From an uncultured Bacteroidales bacterium (GTDB lineage Bacteria > Bacteroidota > Bacteroidia > Bacteroidales > UBA4417), in the NCBI GenBank assembly GCA_903917425.1, contig CAIXAQ010000336.1, forward strand, positions 1 to 14,391: a stretch of 14,391 nucleotides of DNA. Direction: 5' to 3'. The first letter of the stretch is position 1; each line of letters begins with the position of its first letter. Made by a program: the position numbers and the translations under genes. Positions 6,415-14,296 of this stretch are shown here, piece by piece. The notes below the pieces were generated by a model, which worked only from the letters and a program-made list of their open reading frames with translations, had not been told where the DNA came from and made no database searches.

Positions 6415-6734
6415 ACACTGGTTCAGTAGGTGATAAAAAGCCGGATACATATTTATCAGGTTACTGTTACTGGTTGTTGGATACTGTTTATAAGGACCGC
6501 AATTCGCCAATACCGCACCACCTCATTACCGCATCACCTCATTACCGCATTAGCACATTACCCGCATCAGCACATTACCACATTACCGCATTGGAACATT
6601 ACCACATTACCACATTACCGCATTACCACATTACCGCATTACCACATTACCACATTACCACATTACCACATTACCACATTACCACATTAGCACATTACCG
6701 CATTAACACATTACCCCATTAACACATTAATAAA
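6415..6734. repeat. ATTACCRC octamer array in the gap before the GvpO-like gene
   Basis: The first 90 bases or so after the zinc-ribbon gene show nothing recognisable. From about 6515 to 6729 the sequence is an array of 8-bp units ATTACCAC and ATTACCGC, most regular from 6593 onward and ending five bases before the ATG at 6735. No complementary GGTAAT arm is visible nearby, unlike elements A and C. Open frames across it encode only an eight-residue repeat (HYHITTLP) and are by-products of a unit lacking stop codons. Confidence 0.93.
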
Positions 6735-7007
6735 ATGAGCAATATAATCCAGGTTAAAAAAACCGTAGTTGAGTTCTTGAAAGAGAATATCAGTTGCTAC
6801 GATGTTACGGTCATTAAAATTGAAAAAGTAAAAGAAATTTGGAGCGCCTTAGCCGAGGTTTACGAGGACGATTCCTTTTTAAAATCGATGAACCTGCCCC
6901 CCAAACAAGTAAGGCTTTTTTATGCGGTAAAAGTTGACGACAACCTCGAAATTACTTCCTTTGAGCGGTTGAGTTCCTTTGCCGGCATGGATGGCGACGA
7001 TCAGTAA
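6735..7007 (+). CDS. GvpO-like gas vesicle protein
   Basis: This 90-residue protein resembles the GvpO family (PF05800) in layout: an N-terminal helix (KKTVVEFLKENI), then strands around IWSALAEVYED, and the C-terminal FYAVKVDDNLEITSFERLSSF, comparable to the YEVxLDxxGELxxYxR pattern of GvpO. The usual Trp before the acidic strand is present. In haloarchaea GvpO is needed for vesicle formation and affects gvp expression. Its role in bacteria is less clear. It lies between the zinc-ribbon gene and a GvpL/F gene, and its leader is an octamer array. The match is by pattern and position and is less certain than for the other gvp genes. Confidence 0.62.
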   Translation: MSNIIQVKKTVVEFLKENISCYDVTVIKIEKVKEIWSALAEVYEDDSFLKSMNLPPKQVRLFYAVKVDDNLEITSFERLSSFAGMDGDDQ

Positions 7008-7028
7008 CATTGCTTTTTAACCCTTGTT

Positions 7029-7829
7029 ATGACCAATAACCTGATATACGTTTATTGCCTTTTGGACATTGACCCTGGACGGGCAATCGTCCCCGGAGCT
7101 CATGGTCTGAAATCGCTTGCGTATGGCGATTTTTATGCAATAGTTAAATTTGTTTCTGAAGAAGAGTTTTCGGAGGAAAACTTAAAACAGAACCTAAACA
7201 ATATACAGTGGCTCGAAACCAATGCACGGGAACATGTAGCGGTAATCACTCTGCTCATGGAGGAGCATAATGCCGTTATTCCATTTAACTTTGGCACAAT
7301 ATTTCAATCGGAAGAAAGTTTAAATAAGTTTTTGACTGATTATTCCGAGTCCCTGACCGAAAATTTTCAACACATAGGCGGCAAACAAGAATGGGCTGTT
7401 AAAATTTATTGCGATCGCAAAGCACTCAGCGAAAAAATTGACGAATTGAGTGAAGAAGCCGCTGCCCTCGAAACACAAATTATGGCAAGTGGACCTGGGA
7501 AAGCTTTTTTGCTCAGAAGGAAAAAAACCGAACTGATCGAAAACGAATTGGATCGGCTTTGCAAACTTTACGGACAGAAATACTATGAGGAATTCCGGGT
7601 TTTCAGCGAAGCAACGCATCTCAGCAACCTGATTCCACCCGACTTTAACGAAAGGCAGGATACTATGATCCTTAATGCCGCTTTTTTAATCGAAAAAATT
7701 AAGGTCGCTGATTTTCTGAATACGGTTGAAATCCTCCGCAAAAAGGACATCAACTCTGGTTTCGTTATCGAAACGACAGGACCCTGGCCTCCATTCAGTT
7801 TCATTTATATTAAGGAAAAACGCGGATGA
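7029..7829 (+). CDS. GvpL/GvpF-family gas vesicle protein (fourth paralogue)
   Basis: This 266-residue protein has the N-terminal strand NLIYVYCLLD, the central VIPFNFGTIF, a long charged helical segment (LRRKKTELIENELDRL), TMILNAAFLIEKI and the closing GPWPPFSFIYIKE. It is a more divergent, GvpL-like member, sharing the GPWPP ending with the fifth paralogue rather than with the second and third. It starts 21 bases after the GvpO-like gene. Its stop overlaps the start of the GvpJ/M-like gene by four bases (ATGA), which indicates coupled translation. Confidence 0.92.
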   Translation: MTNNLIYVYCLLDIDPGRAIVPGAHGLKSLAYGDFYAIVKFVSEEEFSEENLKQNLNNIQWLETNAREHVAVITLLMEEHNAVIPFNFGTIFQSEESLNKFLTDYSESLTENFQHIGGKQEWAVKIYCDRKALSEKIDELSEEAAALETQIMASGPGKAFLLRRKKTELIENELDRLCKLYGQKYYEEFRVFSEATHLSNLIPPDFNERQDTMILNAAFLIEKIKVADFLNTVEILRKKDINSGFVIETTGPWPPFSFIYIKEKRG

Positions 7830-8041
7830 GCAACAATGTAATCGACCAGTCAAAAGACATAACCATCCTCGAATTACTCGACCGGGTTTTGAATAAAGGG
7901 GTAATACTTACCGGTGATATTGTAATTTCGGTGGCCGATATCGACCTTATTTACCTTGGCGTAAAACTTATGCTCAGCTCGGTAGAAACCATGGATCAAC
8001 TGAAAGCAGGAAAGGCTATACTTAAAAAAGAAAAAACCTGA
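7826..8041 (+). CDS. GvpA-superfamily minor gas vesicle protein, GvpJ/GvpM type
   Basis: This 71-residue protein belongs to the gas vesicle shell family (PF00741). ILELLDRVLNKGVILTGD corresponds to the family's first amphipathic helix and turn, and ISVADIDLIYLGVKLMLSSVETM to the beta-strand and second helix. The segment GDIVISVADIDLIYLG is closer to GvpJ/GvpM/GvpS-type proteins than to GvpA, which usually reads xAWxRVSLVGIELL at this place. These minor proteins help nucleate or cap the vesicle. It is the only GvpA-superfamily gene visible in the window, so the bulk shell protein must be encoded elsewhere. The four-base overlap with the upstream GvpL/F gene ties the two together. Confidence 0.87.
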   Translation: MSNNVIDQSKDITILELLDRVLNKGVILTGDIVISVADIDLIYLGVKLMLSSVETMDQLKAGKAILKKEKT

Positions 8042-8365
8042 ATTGGAGTCATAAACTCATTAGAAGAATCAGAGAACGATAGTATTACGACAAATTAGCT
8101 GATATTTTCCAATTAATCCTAACCCGGACAAGCCAGAACCTTAAAAAAGTAATGAAAAACACTTAACCTCAAATTAAAAATGAAAAAGTAAGGGGGCTTG
8201 CATTACTTTTACATTTTGAGTCAGGTGTTTAATGTTTATTATTCCTTGCTGAATTTTTGTGCCTGAAAAAACATCAAAATGTAAGATAAGCTGCAAAGTA
8301 GTGTAAAATGCTAAAAATAAGATTATTCATCTATACATGGCACGTATTTTACGAATAGATTTGAC
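8042..8365. other. Non-coding gap with nested inverted repeats
   Basis: No convincing ORF is present on either strand. Two perfect inverted repeats share the same central segment: AAAAGTAATG (8145-8154) with CATTACTTTT (8201-8210), and TTACATTTTGA (8209-8219) with TCAAAATGTAA (8274-8284). The two pairings overlap by two bases, so they are near-exclusive neighbours and not a single hairpin. TAGATTTG at 8356-8363 fits the -7 consensus but is too close to the ATG at 8366 to serve it with a normal leader. The gap probably holds the promoter for the last two gvp genes, although I cannot place it. Confidence 0.55.
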
Positions 8366-9121
8366 ATGGAAATAATGATTTATACCCTTATTTCGGTAAA
8401 AGAAGGTTCCGGAAAGTTGGAAAAACTTTTGCTTAATATAAAAGGCATTTCAGGTGTTGCTTTATATTCAGTATGCCTGAATGGGATTGCTGCCGTGGTG
8501 GGCGAAAATAAAAAGTCGGATTTGATTTCGGATAAAGCCAATGCCATTGAATTTGCCGGTATTATCGAAAAACTGTCGCAACATTTTACCTTGCTGCCCA
8601 TGCGTTATGGTTCCTTTATGGAATCGGCCGATGCAATTGCCCTTATGCTTGAAAGGAATTACCAGGAAATAGAACAGAATCTAGGTAAAGTGGAAGACAA
8701 ATACGAGTTTGGCCTCAAGGTTTTTTGTGATTCCGAAAAATTAAAGTCCGGCATACTTCAAAAAACTGAAGCAGAAACCGGAACCGCCGCCGGTGCTGCA
8801 ACCGAAGTTAAATACTCAGTTTTCAGGGAGTATGTCAATGCAAAACTTAAAGCTCACCGGCTCGAAGAATTGATGATATCTTATGTCGATTCGGTAATCA
8901 TAGCGATTAATACACAACTCACCCTGCTGCAGGCAGAGCATAAATTTAAAAAAATGGCATCAGCATCTATATTGATCGATTCGGTTTTCCTCCTCGAAAA
9001 AAGGAAGAAAGACGAACTTGTGGATGTGATAAAGAAACTACAAGGCCAATATCCGGAACTTGATTTTGTGCTAACCGGCCCATGGCCGCCTTATAGTTTT
9101 GTCGAAACCACCATAAAGTAA
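8366..9121 (+). CDS. GvpL/GvpF-family gas vesicle protein (fifth paralogue)
   Basis: This 251-residue protein has the N-terminal EIMIYTLISV, the central LLPMRYGSFM, ASILIDSVFLLEKR and the closing GPWPPYSFVETTI, the standard GvpL/F order. The middle carries a short Ala/Gly/Thr-rich linker (TGTAAGAAT) not seen in the other paralogues. A second in-frame ATG at 8375 would remove three residues and is an equally possible start because neither has a Shine-Dalgarno motif. It begins a separate two-gene block with gvpK after a 324-base non-coding gap. It is the most divergent of the five at the N-terminus. Confidence 0.9.
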   Translation: MEIMIYTLISVKEGSGKLEKLLLNIKGISGVALYSVCLNGIAAVVGENKKSDLISDKANAIEFAGIIEKLSQHFTLLPMRYGSFMESADAIALMLERNYQEIEQNLGKVEDKYEFGLKVFCDSEKLKSGILQKTEAETGTAAGAATEVKYSVFREYVNAKLKAHRLEELMISYVDSVIIAINTQLTLLQAEHKFKKMASASILIDSVFLLEKRKKDELVDVIKKLQGQYPELDFVLTGPWPPYSFVETTIK

Positions 9122-9129
9122 ACTGTTAA

Positions 9130-9474
9130 ATGAGCGAAAATAAAATACTTTTTAATACCGGATCCCTCGACAGCCTTTCGCAGGAAATTGGCAAACTTGC
9201 GAGTATCGAAGATTCCAAGCTTAAACTCACCCCCGACAATGCCGATTCAGGACTGGCAAAACTGGTACTTACCCTGGTGGAACTTATCCGCAAATTAGTC
9301 GAAAAACAAGCCATGCGCCGCGTTGATGGTGGTTCGCTTACCGATGATGAAATTGAACGCCTGGGTGAAACCCTGATGAAACTTGAAATGAAAATGGAAG
9401 AATTGAAAAAACATTTTAACCTTACCGACAGGGATTTAAATATAAACCTTGGTCCTTTGGGCGATCTGATGTAA
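9130..9474 (+). CDS. gvpK: Gas vesicle protein GvpK
   Basis: This 114-residue protein is a clear GvpK (PF05121). GLAKLVLTLVELIRKLVEKQAMRRVDGGSLTDDEIERLGETLMKLEMKMEEL is the diagnostic core in order, followed by HFNLTDRDLNINLGPLGDLM, the usual DLNLDLGPLGxLL ending. GvpK is an essential small accessory protein in gas vesicle formation. It starts eight bases after the fifth GvpL/F gene and is the last gvp gene in the window. A 121-residue open frame lies antisense to it and is a shadow. Confidence 0.96.
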   Translation: MSENKILFNTGSLDSLSQEIGKLASIEDSKLKLTPDNADSGLAKLVLTLVELIRKLVEKQAMRRVDGGSLTDDEIERLGETLMKLEMKMEELKKHFNLTDRDLNINLGPLGDLM

Positions 9475-9540
9475 ATATGCCTGTATATCATTTACGAGCC
9501 GAAGCCGGGAAGTAATGAAATTCTCAAATTTTGATACAAC

Positions 9541-9856
9541 ATAAGGTAATTATTCATCCTGATCAGGTTTTGCTTTTTGAGAGTACTTAAAGTACTTAAT
9601 TGCCTGAAGTGCTTAAAGTTACTGGAATTATCAATAATTCTTTGCATGAATTCCAATAGGTTAATATAGCAGTTGAATGTTTCACAAAGCATCAACACAT
9701 TGCAAAATCCGGATAATGAGCTTTATTCCCACTAACATTCATACAAGTTAAAGACGCACTTTAGGCACTCTAGGCACTCTAGGCACTTTAGGCACTCTAG
9801 GCACTCTAGGCACTTTAGGCACTCTAGGCACTCTAGGCACTTTAGACACTGAATGG
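9541..9856. repeat. Element B2: second copy of the paired 9-bp element, with expanded right arm
   Basis: The head (TAATTATTCATCCT, then TTTTGAGAGTACTTAAAGT) matches the head of element B1 at 4641-4695. The left arm at 9582-9620 has units agtacttaa, agtacttaa, tgcctga, agtgcttaa. The right arm at 9758-9852 is a regular array of the complementary 9-bp unit aggcactct/aggcacttt: nine consecutive units at 9763-9843 in the order CT, CT, TT three times, a 27-bp higher-order period. The middle has no convincing gene. CCTGATCAGG at 9558-9567 is a perfect palindrome. Confidence 0.88.
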
Positions 9857-10144
9857 TAGCTGGAATAAAAACAATTCGGCCAATAGTAACATAAAAACTG
9901 TTAAAGATAGATTGAAATCGGTGCTGATTTATGAGATCTTTGACAAAATAAATGAAGAAGGAACTTGAGATTTGCCTGCATTTTAAATCCATTCTTCTTT
10001 TCGATGAGCTACGTTCAGTACTTTGCTGTTAAATAGGAAATTGTAAGAGTATTACCATCCGAATGTTCATTAAAACCCTATATTTACCACTGTTAATTTA
10101 GCACCTGTAACCCCTCTCGAATTCGGGTTAAAACTCGCGCCACT
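9857..10144. other. Non-coding leader region of the sensor kinase
   Basis: No supported gene is visible. The stretch is AT-rich. TAACCC (10108-10113) and GGGTTA (10125-10130) form a six-base inverted repeat with an 11-base loop containing CGAATTCG, about 15 bases before the kinase start. It could be an operator or a leader hairpin, but is short enough to be chance. TATATTTA near 10079 is one base away from the -7 consensus. A terminator for gvpK is not evident. Confidence 0.4.
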
Positions 10145-13100
10145 ATGAAACAAACTGATTCGGACTATCAAAACCATACCTTTTTTACTTTTATCAGTGC
10201 TACATGGAAAGCCTTTGCCCTTCTGTTTCTTGGGTTTATTATAACCCTTGCAGTTACAATTTATACCAGGGGCGAAGTTGAGATCAGGAAAAATAATGAG
10301 TTCTCGCTGGTGTGCAACGTATTAAAAACAGAAATAAATGCACGTCTCCATGCACATGCCCAACTCTTACGCAGCGGTTCATCCTTTTTTATGGCTTCCG
10401 ATTCGGTAACACGAAACGAATGGAAATCATTTATCGGAAAATCTAAATTAAAAAACGATCTGCCTGGCATTCAAGGGGTAGGATATACGTGCATAATCCC
10501 CAAAAACCTGCTCCAACGGCACGTTCAGAATATGCGTAACCAGGGTTTTCCCGATTATACCATAAAACCCGAAGGCGAAAGGGATAGCTATACATCTATT
10601 ATTTACCTCGAACCCTTCAATGGACGCAACTTGCGTGCCTTTGGGTTCGATATGTTAACCGAACCGGTGCGCCGTAAAGCCATGGAACATGCCCGCGACA
10701 ACGATATTGCAACACTTTCGGGCAAGGTGCAACTTGTGCAGGAAACCTACAATGATGTGCAGGCCGGCACCCTTATGTACGTTCCGGTTTATCGTAACGG
10801 AAAACCAACCCATTCGCTCGCCGAACGACGGGCGGCCATAATAGGCTGGGTGTATAGCCCTTACCGGATGAACGATTTAATGCTTGGAATATTAGGTCCC
10901 TGGGATGCACCGGATAACAACAGGATCCATTTAGAAGTGTATGATACCGATAGTATTTCAACCAATTCATTGCTATTCGACAGTCAAAGGGCAGATTCGC
11001 TTATTCTCGATACCCGGAACTCTACCACGCTTATACTTCCTGTTGAATTTAACGGAACTAAATGGACTTTGTCCTTTTCGCAGCCGCAGGCAGATTTAGC
11101 ATACTTTGAAGGCGAAGTGTTTCTGGTTTTTATAGGTGGTATTGTAATCAGCCTGCTGCTGTTTGGATTGGCCCTTTCGCTGATACTCACAAAAACAAGG
11201 GCTGCACGGATGGCCGTGCAACTTACATCCGAATTAAAACAAAGCGAAATTAAATTTAAAACCGTTGCTGATTATACGCACGATTGGGAATACTGGATTG
11301 GTGCCGATAACAGGTTGATTTATATGTCGCCTTCGTGCGAAAGAATCAGTGGATACAAACCTGAAGAGTTTTTCGACCAGCCTTTGCTTCTGAAAACAAT
11401 AGTTCATCCTGAGGATTCAGTTTTATTCGACCACCATTTACTAAATGTCCACGGCCGGGAACAAATTCACGAGCATGCTTCAATTATTTTCAGGATACTG
11501 AAAAAGGATGGATCGGTAGTCTATATTGAGCATTTATGTTCGCCTGTTTACGATGAAAAAGGGATTTATACCGGGCGGCGAGTCAGCGACCGCGACATTA
11601 CCAAAGCCAGACAGACCGAAAGCATAGTGATACAGACCCGGCGTAATTACGAAACTTTTTTCAATACCATCGACGAATTCCTGTTCGTACTCGACCAGCA
11701 GGGGAATATTATATACACCAACAGCACTGTTATAAACCGCTTAGGTTATACCCTGGATGAACTTAAAGGACAGTCCGTACTTATGGTTCATCCTCCCGAT
11801 CGCCGCGACGAAGCCGGTCACATTGTCGGACTGATGCTGCAAGGCGCTGCCGAGTTTTGCCCGGTACCGCTTTGCACGAAATCAGGTTTGCTTATTCCGG
11901 TCGAAACAAGGGTTACTGCAGGACTGTGGGATGGCAGTCCTGCCATTTTTGGCGTTACCAAGGATGTTTCGCAAATACAGTTATCGCAGGAAAAATTTTC
12001 AAAAATGTTCAATCTCAATCCTTCCGCAGCCGGGTTGAGCGATTTGTTGACAGGTAAGTATATTGAAGTAAACGAAGCATTTTATGACCTGTTAGGGTTT
12101 AATGCCAGCGAAGTAATTGGAAATACTGCTTCAGGTTTAGGTATATTAACTGACGAAGCCAGGACTAAGCTGTTCCGCGAAGTCGATATTTTTGGAAATA
12201 TCAGAAACCTGGAGGCTGATCTGAAAGCAAAGAACGGGGATATAAAGCATGTTCTTTTATCGGCAGAAAATATTTACATACAGGAAAAAAAATACCGTTA
12301 CACGGTTGTTTACGATATTACCAGCAGAACAAAAACGGAAAAAGAGAAGGAAGAGTTACTCGGCAGGTTGCAGAAAATTGCCAGCCGTGTACCTGGAATG
12401 GTTTACCAGTACAAGTTGCGTCCTGACGGCAGTTCCTGTTTTCCTTATGCCAGCGAAGGTATCAACTCAATTTACCGGGTTAGCCCGGAAGAAGTTCGGG
12501 AAGATGCCACAAAAGTGTTTGCCAGCCTGCACCCTGACGATTATGCAGGTGTTACAGCTTCTATTCAGGCATCGGCAAGGGATATGGAACCCTGGAGGCA
12601 CGAATATCGCGTAAAGTTCGGGGATGGGACTGTTCGGTGGTTATCGGGCAGTGCCATGCCGCAACCGCAGGAGGATGGCTCTATTCTTTGGCATGGTTTT
12701 ATTGCGGATGTCACCGAACGAAAGCAGGCTGATGAATTATTGCGTTGGAATCAATCGTTGCTGCAATTGATGTCAAATTCATCGCCACTGGGTTTTTTGG
12801 TGGTTGACAATCGCACCGATGCTATTTTATACTTTAATAAACGCTTCTGCCAAATCTGGGGCATAGGGCACCTGGCGGAGAGAATGAGCAGGGGCGAAAT
12901 GAAGAACAATGACATCATTCCCGACTGTTTACCAGTGTTGGCAGATATTCCCGCTTTTGCCGAATCGTGCAAACCGCTCCAGGATGAAGCTAACCGCGTG
13001 GTTTTGGAAGATGAGATCGCATTTACCGAAAGCCGCACCGTAAGGCGTTATTCTACCCAGATTCGAGGCGAAAATGACGAATATTTTGGCCGGTTTTACA

Positions 13101-14254
13101 TTTTTGAAGATATTACCAAACGCAAACAGGTGGAGGCTGATCTGAAAACAGCATCTACAAGGTTGTTGTTGGCTGCACGAGCCGGTGGCGTCGGGGTTTG
13201 GGACTACGATCTGGTAAACAATGTTTTATTTTGGGACGATCAAATGTTTGCTCTTTACGGGATTACTAAAAATGAATTTAGCGGTGCTTACGAAGCCTGG
13301 CTTGCCGGTGTTCATCCCGATTATAAAGCACAGGGTGATGCGGAAATTCAGATGGCGATAAATGGCGAAAAAGAATTCGATTCCGAGTTTAAGGTTCTCT
13401 GGCCGGATGGTTCGATTCACGATATCAGAGCGCTGGCGGTTGTTCAGCACGACAACTCAGGAAATCCTTTGCGCATGATAGGCACAAACTGGGATATCAC
13501 CCAGCAGAAGAAAACAGAAACTGAAATAAAACTTCAAAACATTGAGCTTCAGAGGCTCAACGCAGAAAAAGATAAGTTTTTTTCCATTATTGCACACGAC
13601 CTGCGCAGTCCTTTCAATGGCTTTTTGGGATATACCCAACTTCTGTCCGAAGGAGTCGAAAACTTTACAACCGCCAAAATACAGTCTTTTGCAGCCAATA
13701 TGAGGGTGTCGGCATTAAACTTGTTCGGCCTGCTCGAAAATTTATTGGAATGGTCTCTTATGCAGCGGGGCCTCATCACATTCAACCCCATAGAACTTTA
13801 TCTGCTCCCTGTTGTGGAAAATTGTATTGACATGTTGCGCGATACAGCCCTGACCAAACGGATAGAGGTATCTTGCTTTATTTCGCCTGATTTAACAGCC
13901 TTTGCATCGAACGATATGCTGCAATCCGTTATCCGCAACCTGCTTTCAAATGCTATAAAATTTACACCTTTGGGAGGGACGATAACCGTTCTCGCAACAT
14001 GCGTTAATGATAATATGGTTGAGCTTGCCATTCAAGATACGGGTATTGGTATGGATGAGGAAATTATCGGAAACCTTTTCAAACTTGGTGTTAGCACAAG
14101 CCGCAGAGGTACCGAAGGCGAAGCAAGTACAGGGTTAGGCCTATACCTCTGTAAGGATTTTGTCGAAAAGCAAGGCGGAAAATTGTGGGCAGAAACCTGT
14201 ATTGGCCTGGGAAGCACGTTTAGGTTTACAATCCCGGTGAAGAGTGAAGTATAA
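10145..14254 (+). CDS. CHASE/multi-PAS membrane sensor histidine kinase
   Basis: This 1369-residue inner-membrane kinase has TM1 at about residues 22-41, an extracytoplasmic CHASE domain at about 65-300 (FFMASDSVTRNEW, then GIQGVGYTCIIP, and GFDMLTEPVRRKAM), and TM2 at about 325-350. About six PAS domains follow, beginning near 368, 500, 616, 740, 870 and 1004. The HisKA helix IAHDLRSPFNG has its phospho-acceptor at His1151. The HATPase_c domain has the N-box Asn1269 (LLSNAIKF), G1 DTGIGM (1298-1303) and G2 GLGLYLCK (1330-1337). All catalytic boxes are intact. CHASE domains bind small ligands, in known cases cytokinin-like or other low-mass signals. There is no receiver or output domain and no response regulator gene in the window, so its partner is elsewhere. 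It is separated from gvpK by 670 bases of repeats and need not regulate the gvp genes. Confidence 0.95.
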   Translation: MKQTDSDYQNHTFFTFISATWKAFALLFLGFIITLAVTIYTRGEVEIRKNNEFSLVCNVLKTEINARLHAHAQLLRSGSSFFMASDSVTRNEWKSFIGKSKLKNDLPGIQGVGYTCIIPKNLLQRHVQNMRNQGFPDYTIKPEGERDSYTSIIYLEPFNGRNLRAFGFDMLTEPVRRKAMEHARDNDIATLSGKVQLVQETYNDVQAGTLMYVPVYRNGKPTHSLAERRAAIIGWVYSPYRMNDLMLGILGPWDAPDNNRIHLEVYDTDSISTNSLLFDSQRADSLILDTRNSTTLILPVEFNGTKWTLSFSQPQADLAYFEGEVFLVFIGGIVISLLLFGLALSLILTKTRAARMAVQLTSELKQSEIKFKTVADYTHDWEYWIGADNRLIYMSPSCERISGYKPEEFFDQPLLLKTIVHPEDSVLFDHHLLNVHGREQIHEHASIIFRILKKDGSVVYIEHLCSPVYDEKGIYTGRRVSDRDITKARQTESIVIQTRRNYETFFNTIDEFLFVLDQQGNIIYTNSTVINRLGYTLDELKGQSVLMVHPPDRRDEAGHIVGLMLQGAAEFCPVPLCTKSGLLIPVETRVTAGLWDGSPAIFGVTKDVSQIQLSQEKFSKMFNLNPSAAGLSDLLTGKYIEVNEAFYDLLGFNASEVIGNTASGLGILTDEARTKLFREVDIFGNIRNLEADLKAKNGDIKHVLLSAENIYIQEKKYRYTVVYDITSRTKTEKEKEELLGRLQKIASRVPGMVYQYKLRPDGSSCFPYASEGINSIYRVSPEEVREDATKVFASLHPDDYAGVTASIQASARDMEPWRHEYRVKFGDGTVRWLSGSAMPQPQEDGSILWHGFIADVTERKQADELLRWNQSLLQLMSNSSPLGFLVVDNRTDAILYFNKRFCQIWGIGHLAERMSRGEMKNNDIIPDCLPVLADIPAFAESCKPLQDEANRVVLEDEIAFTESRTVRRYSTQIRGENDEYFGRFYIFEDITKRKQVEADLKTASTRLLLAARAGGVGVWDYDLVNNVLFWDDQMFALYGITKNEFSGAYEAWLAGVHPDYKAQGDAEIQMAINGEKEFDSEFKVLWPDGSIHDIRALAVVQHDNSGNPLRMIGTNWDITQQKKTETEIKLQNIELQRLNAEKDKFFSIIAHDLRSPFNGFLGYTQLLSEGVENFTTAKIQSFAANMRVSALNLFGLLENLLEWSLMQRGLITFNPIELYLLPVVENCIDMLRDTALTKRIEVSCFISPDLTAFASNDMLQSVIRNLLSNAIKFTPLGGTITVLATCVNDNMVELAIQDTGIGMDEEIIGNLFKLGVSTSRRGTEGEASTGLGLYLCKDFVEKQGGKLWAETCIGLGSTFRFTIPVKSEV

Positions 14255-14296
14255 AAAATAGTTCTGCTGCGAATATAGTGGGACAATTGAATGTGT

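Noticed and set aside
6430..6722. Two overlapping open frames of 86 and 82 codons with HYHITTLP repeats
   Set aside because: They are translations of the 8-bp ATTACCRC array, which lacks stop codons in these frames. An 8-bp unit gives an 8-residue repeat in any frame, and there is no ribosome-binding site or non-repeat domain.
8041..8075. Similarity of ATTGGAGTCAT near 8043 to the same word near 22, suggesting a repeat or gene remnant
   Set aside because: Only about 11 bases match exactly and the flanks diverge. In 14 kb several such matches are expected by chance.
8356..8363. TAGATTTG as promoter of the fifth GvpL/F gene
   Set aside because: It fits the -7 consensus but ends two bases before the ATG at 8366, and there is no -33 TTTG at a proper distance. 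It would only work with a leaderless start at 8375.
9126..9491. 121-codon minus-strand frame
   Set aside because: It is antisense to gvpK, whose match to its family is very strong. The translation is Ser/Arg/Phe-rich, as expected for a shadow frame.
9732..9992. Minus-strand open frame with Cys-Leu-Glu/Lys repeats
   Set aside because: The repeat comes from the 9-bp AGGCACTYT array, whose length is a multiple of three. The remaining residues resemble no protein family and the frame is opposite to all genes.
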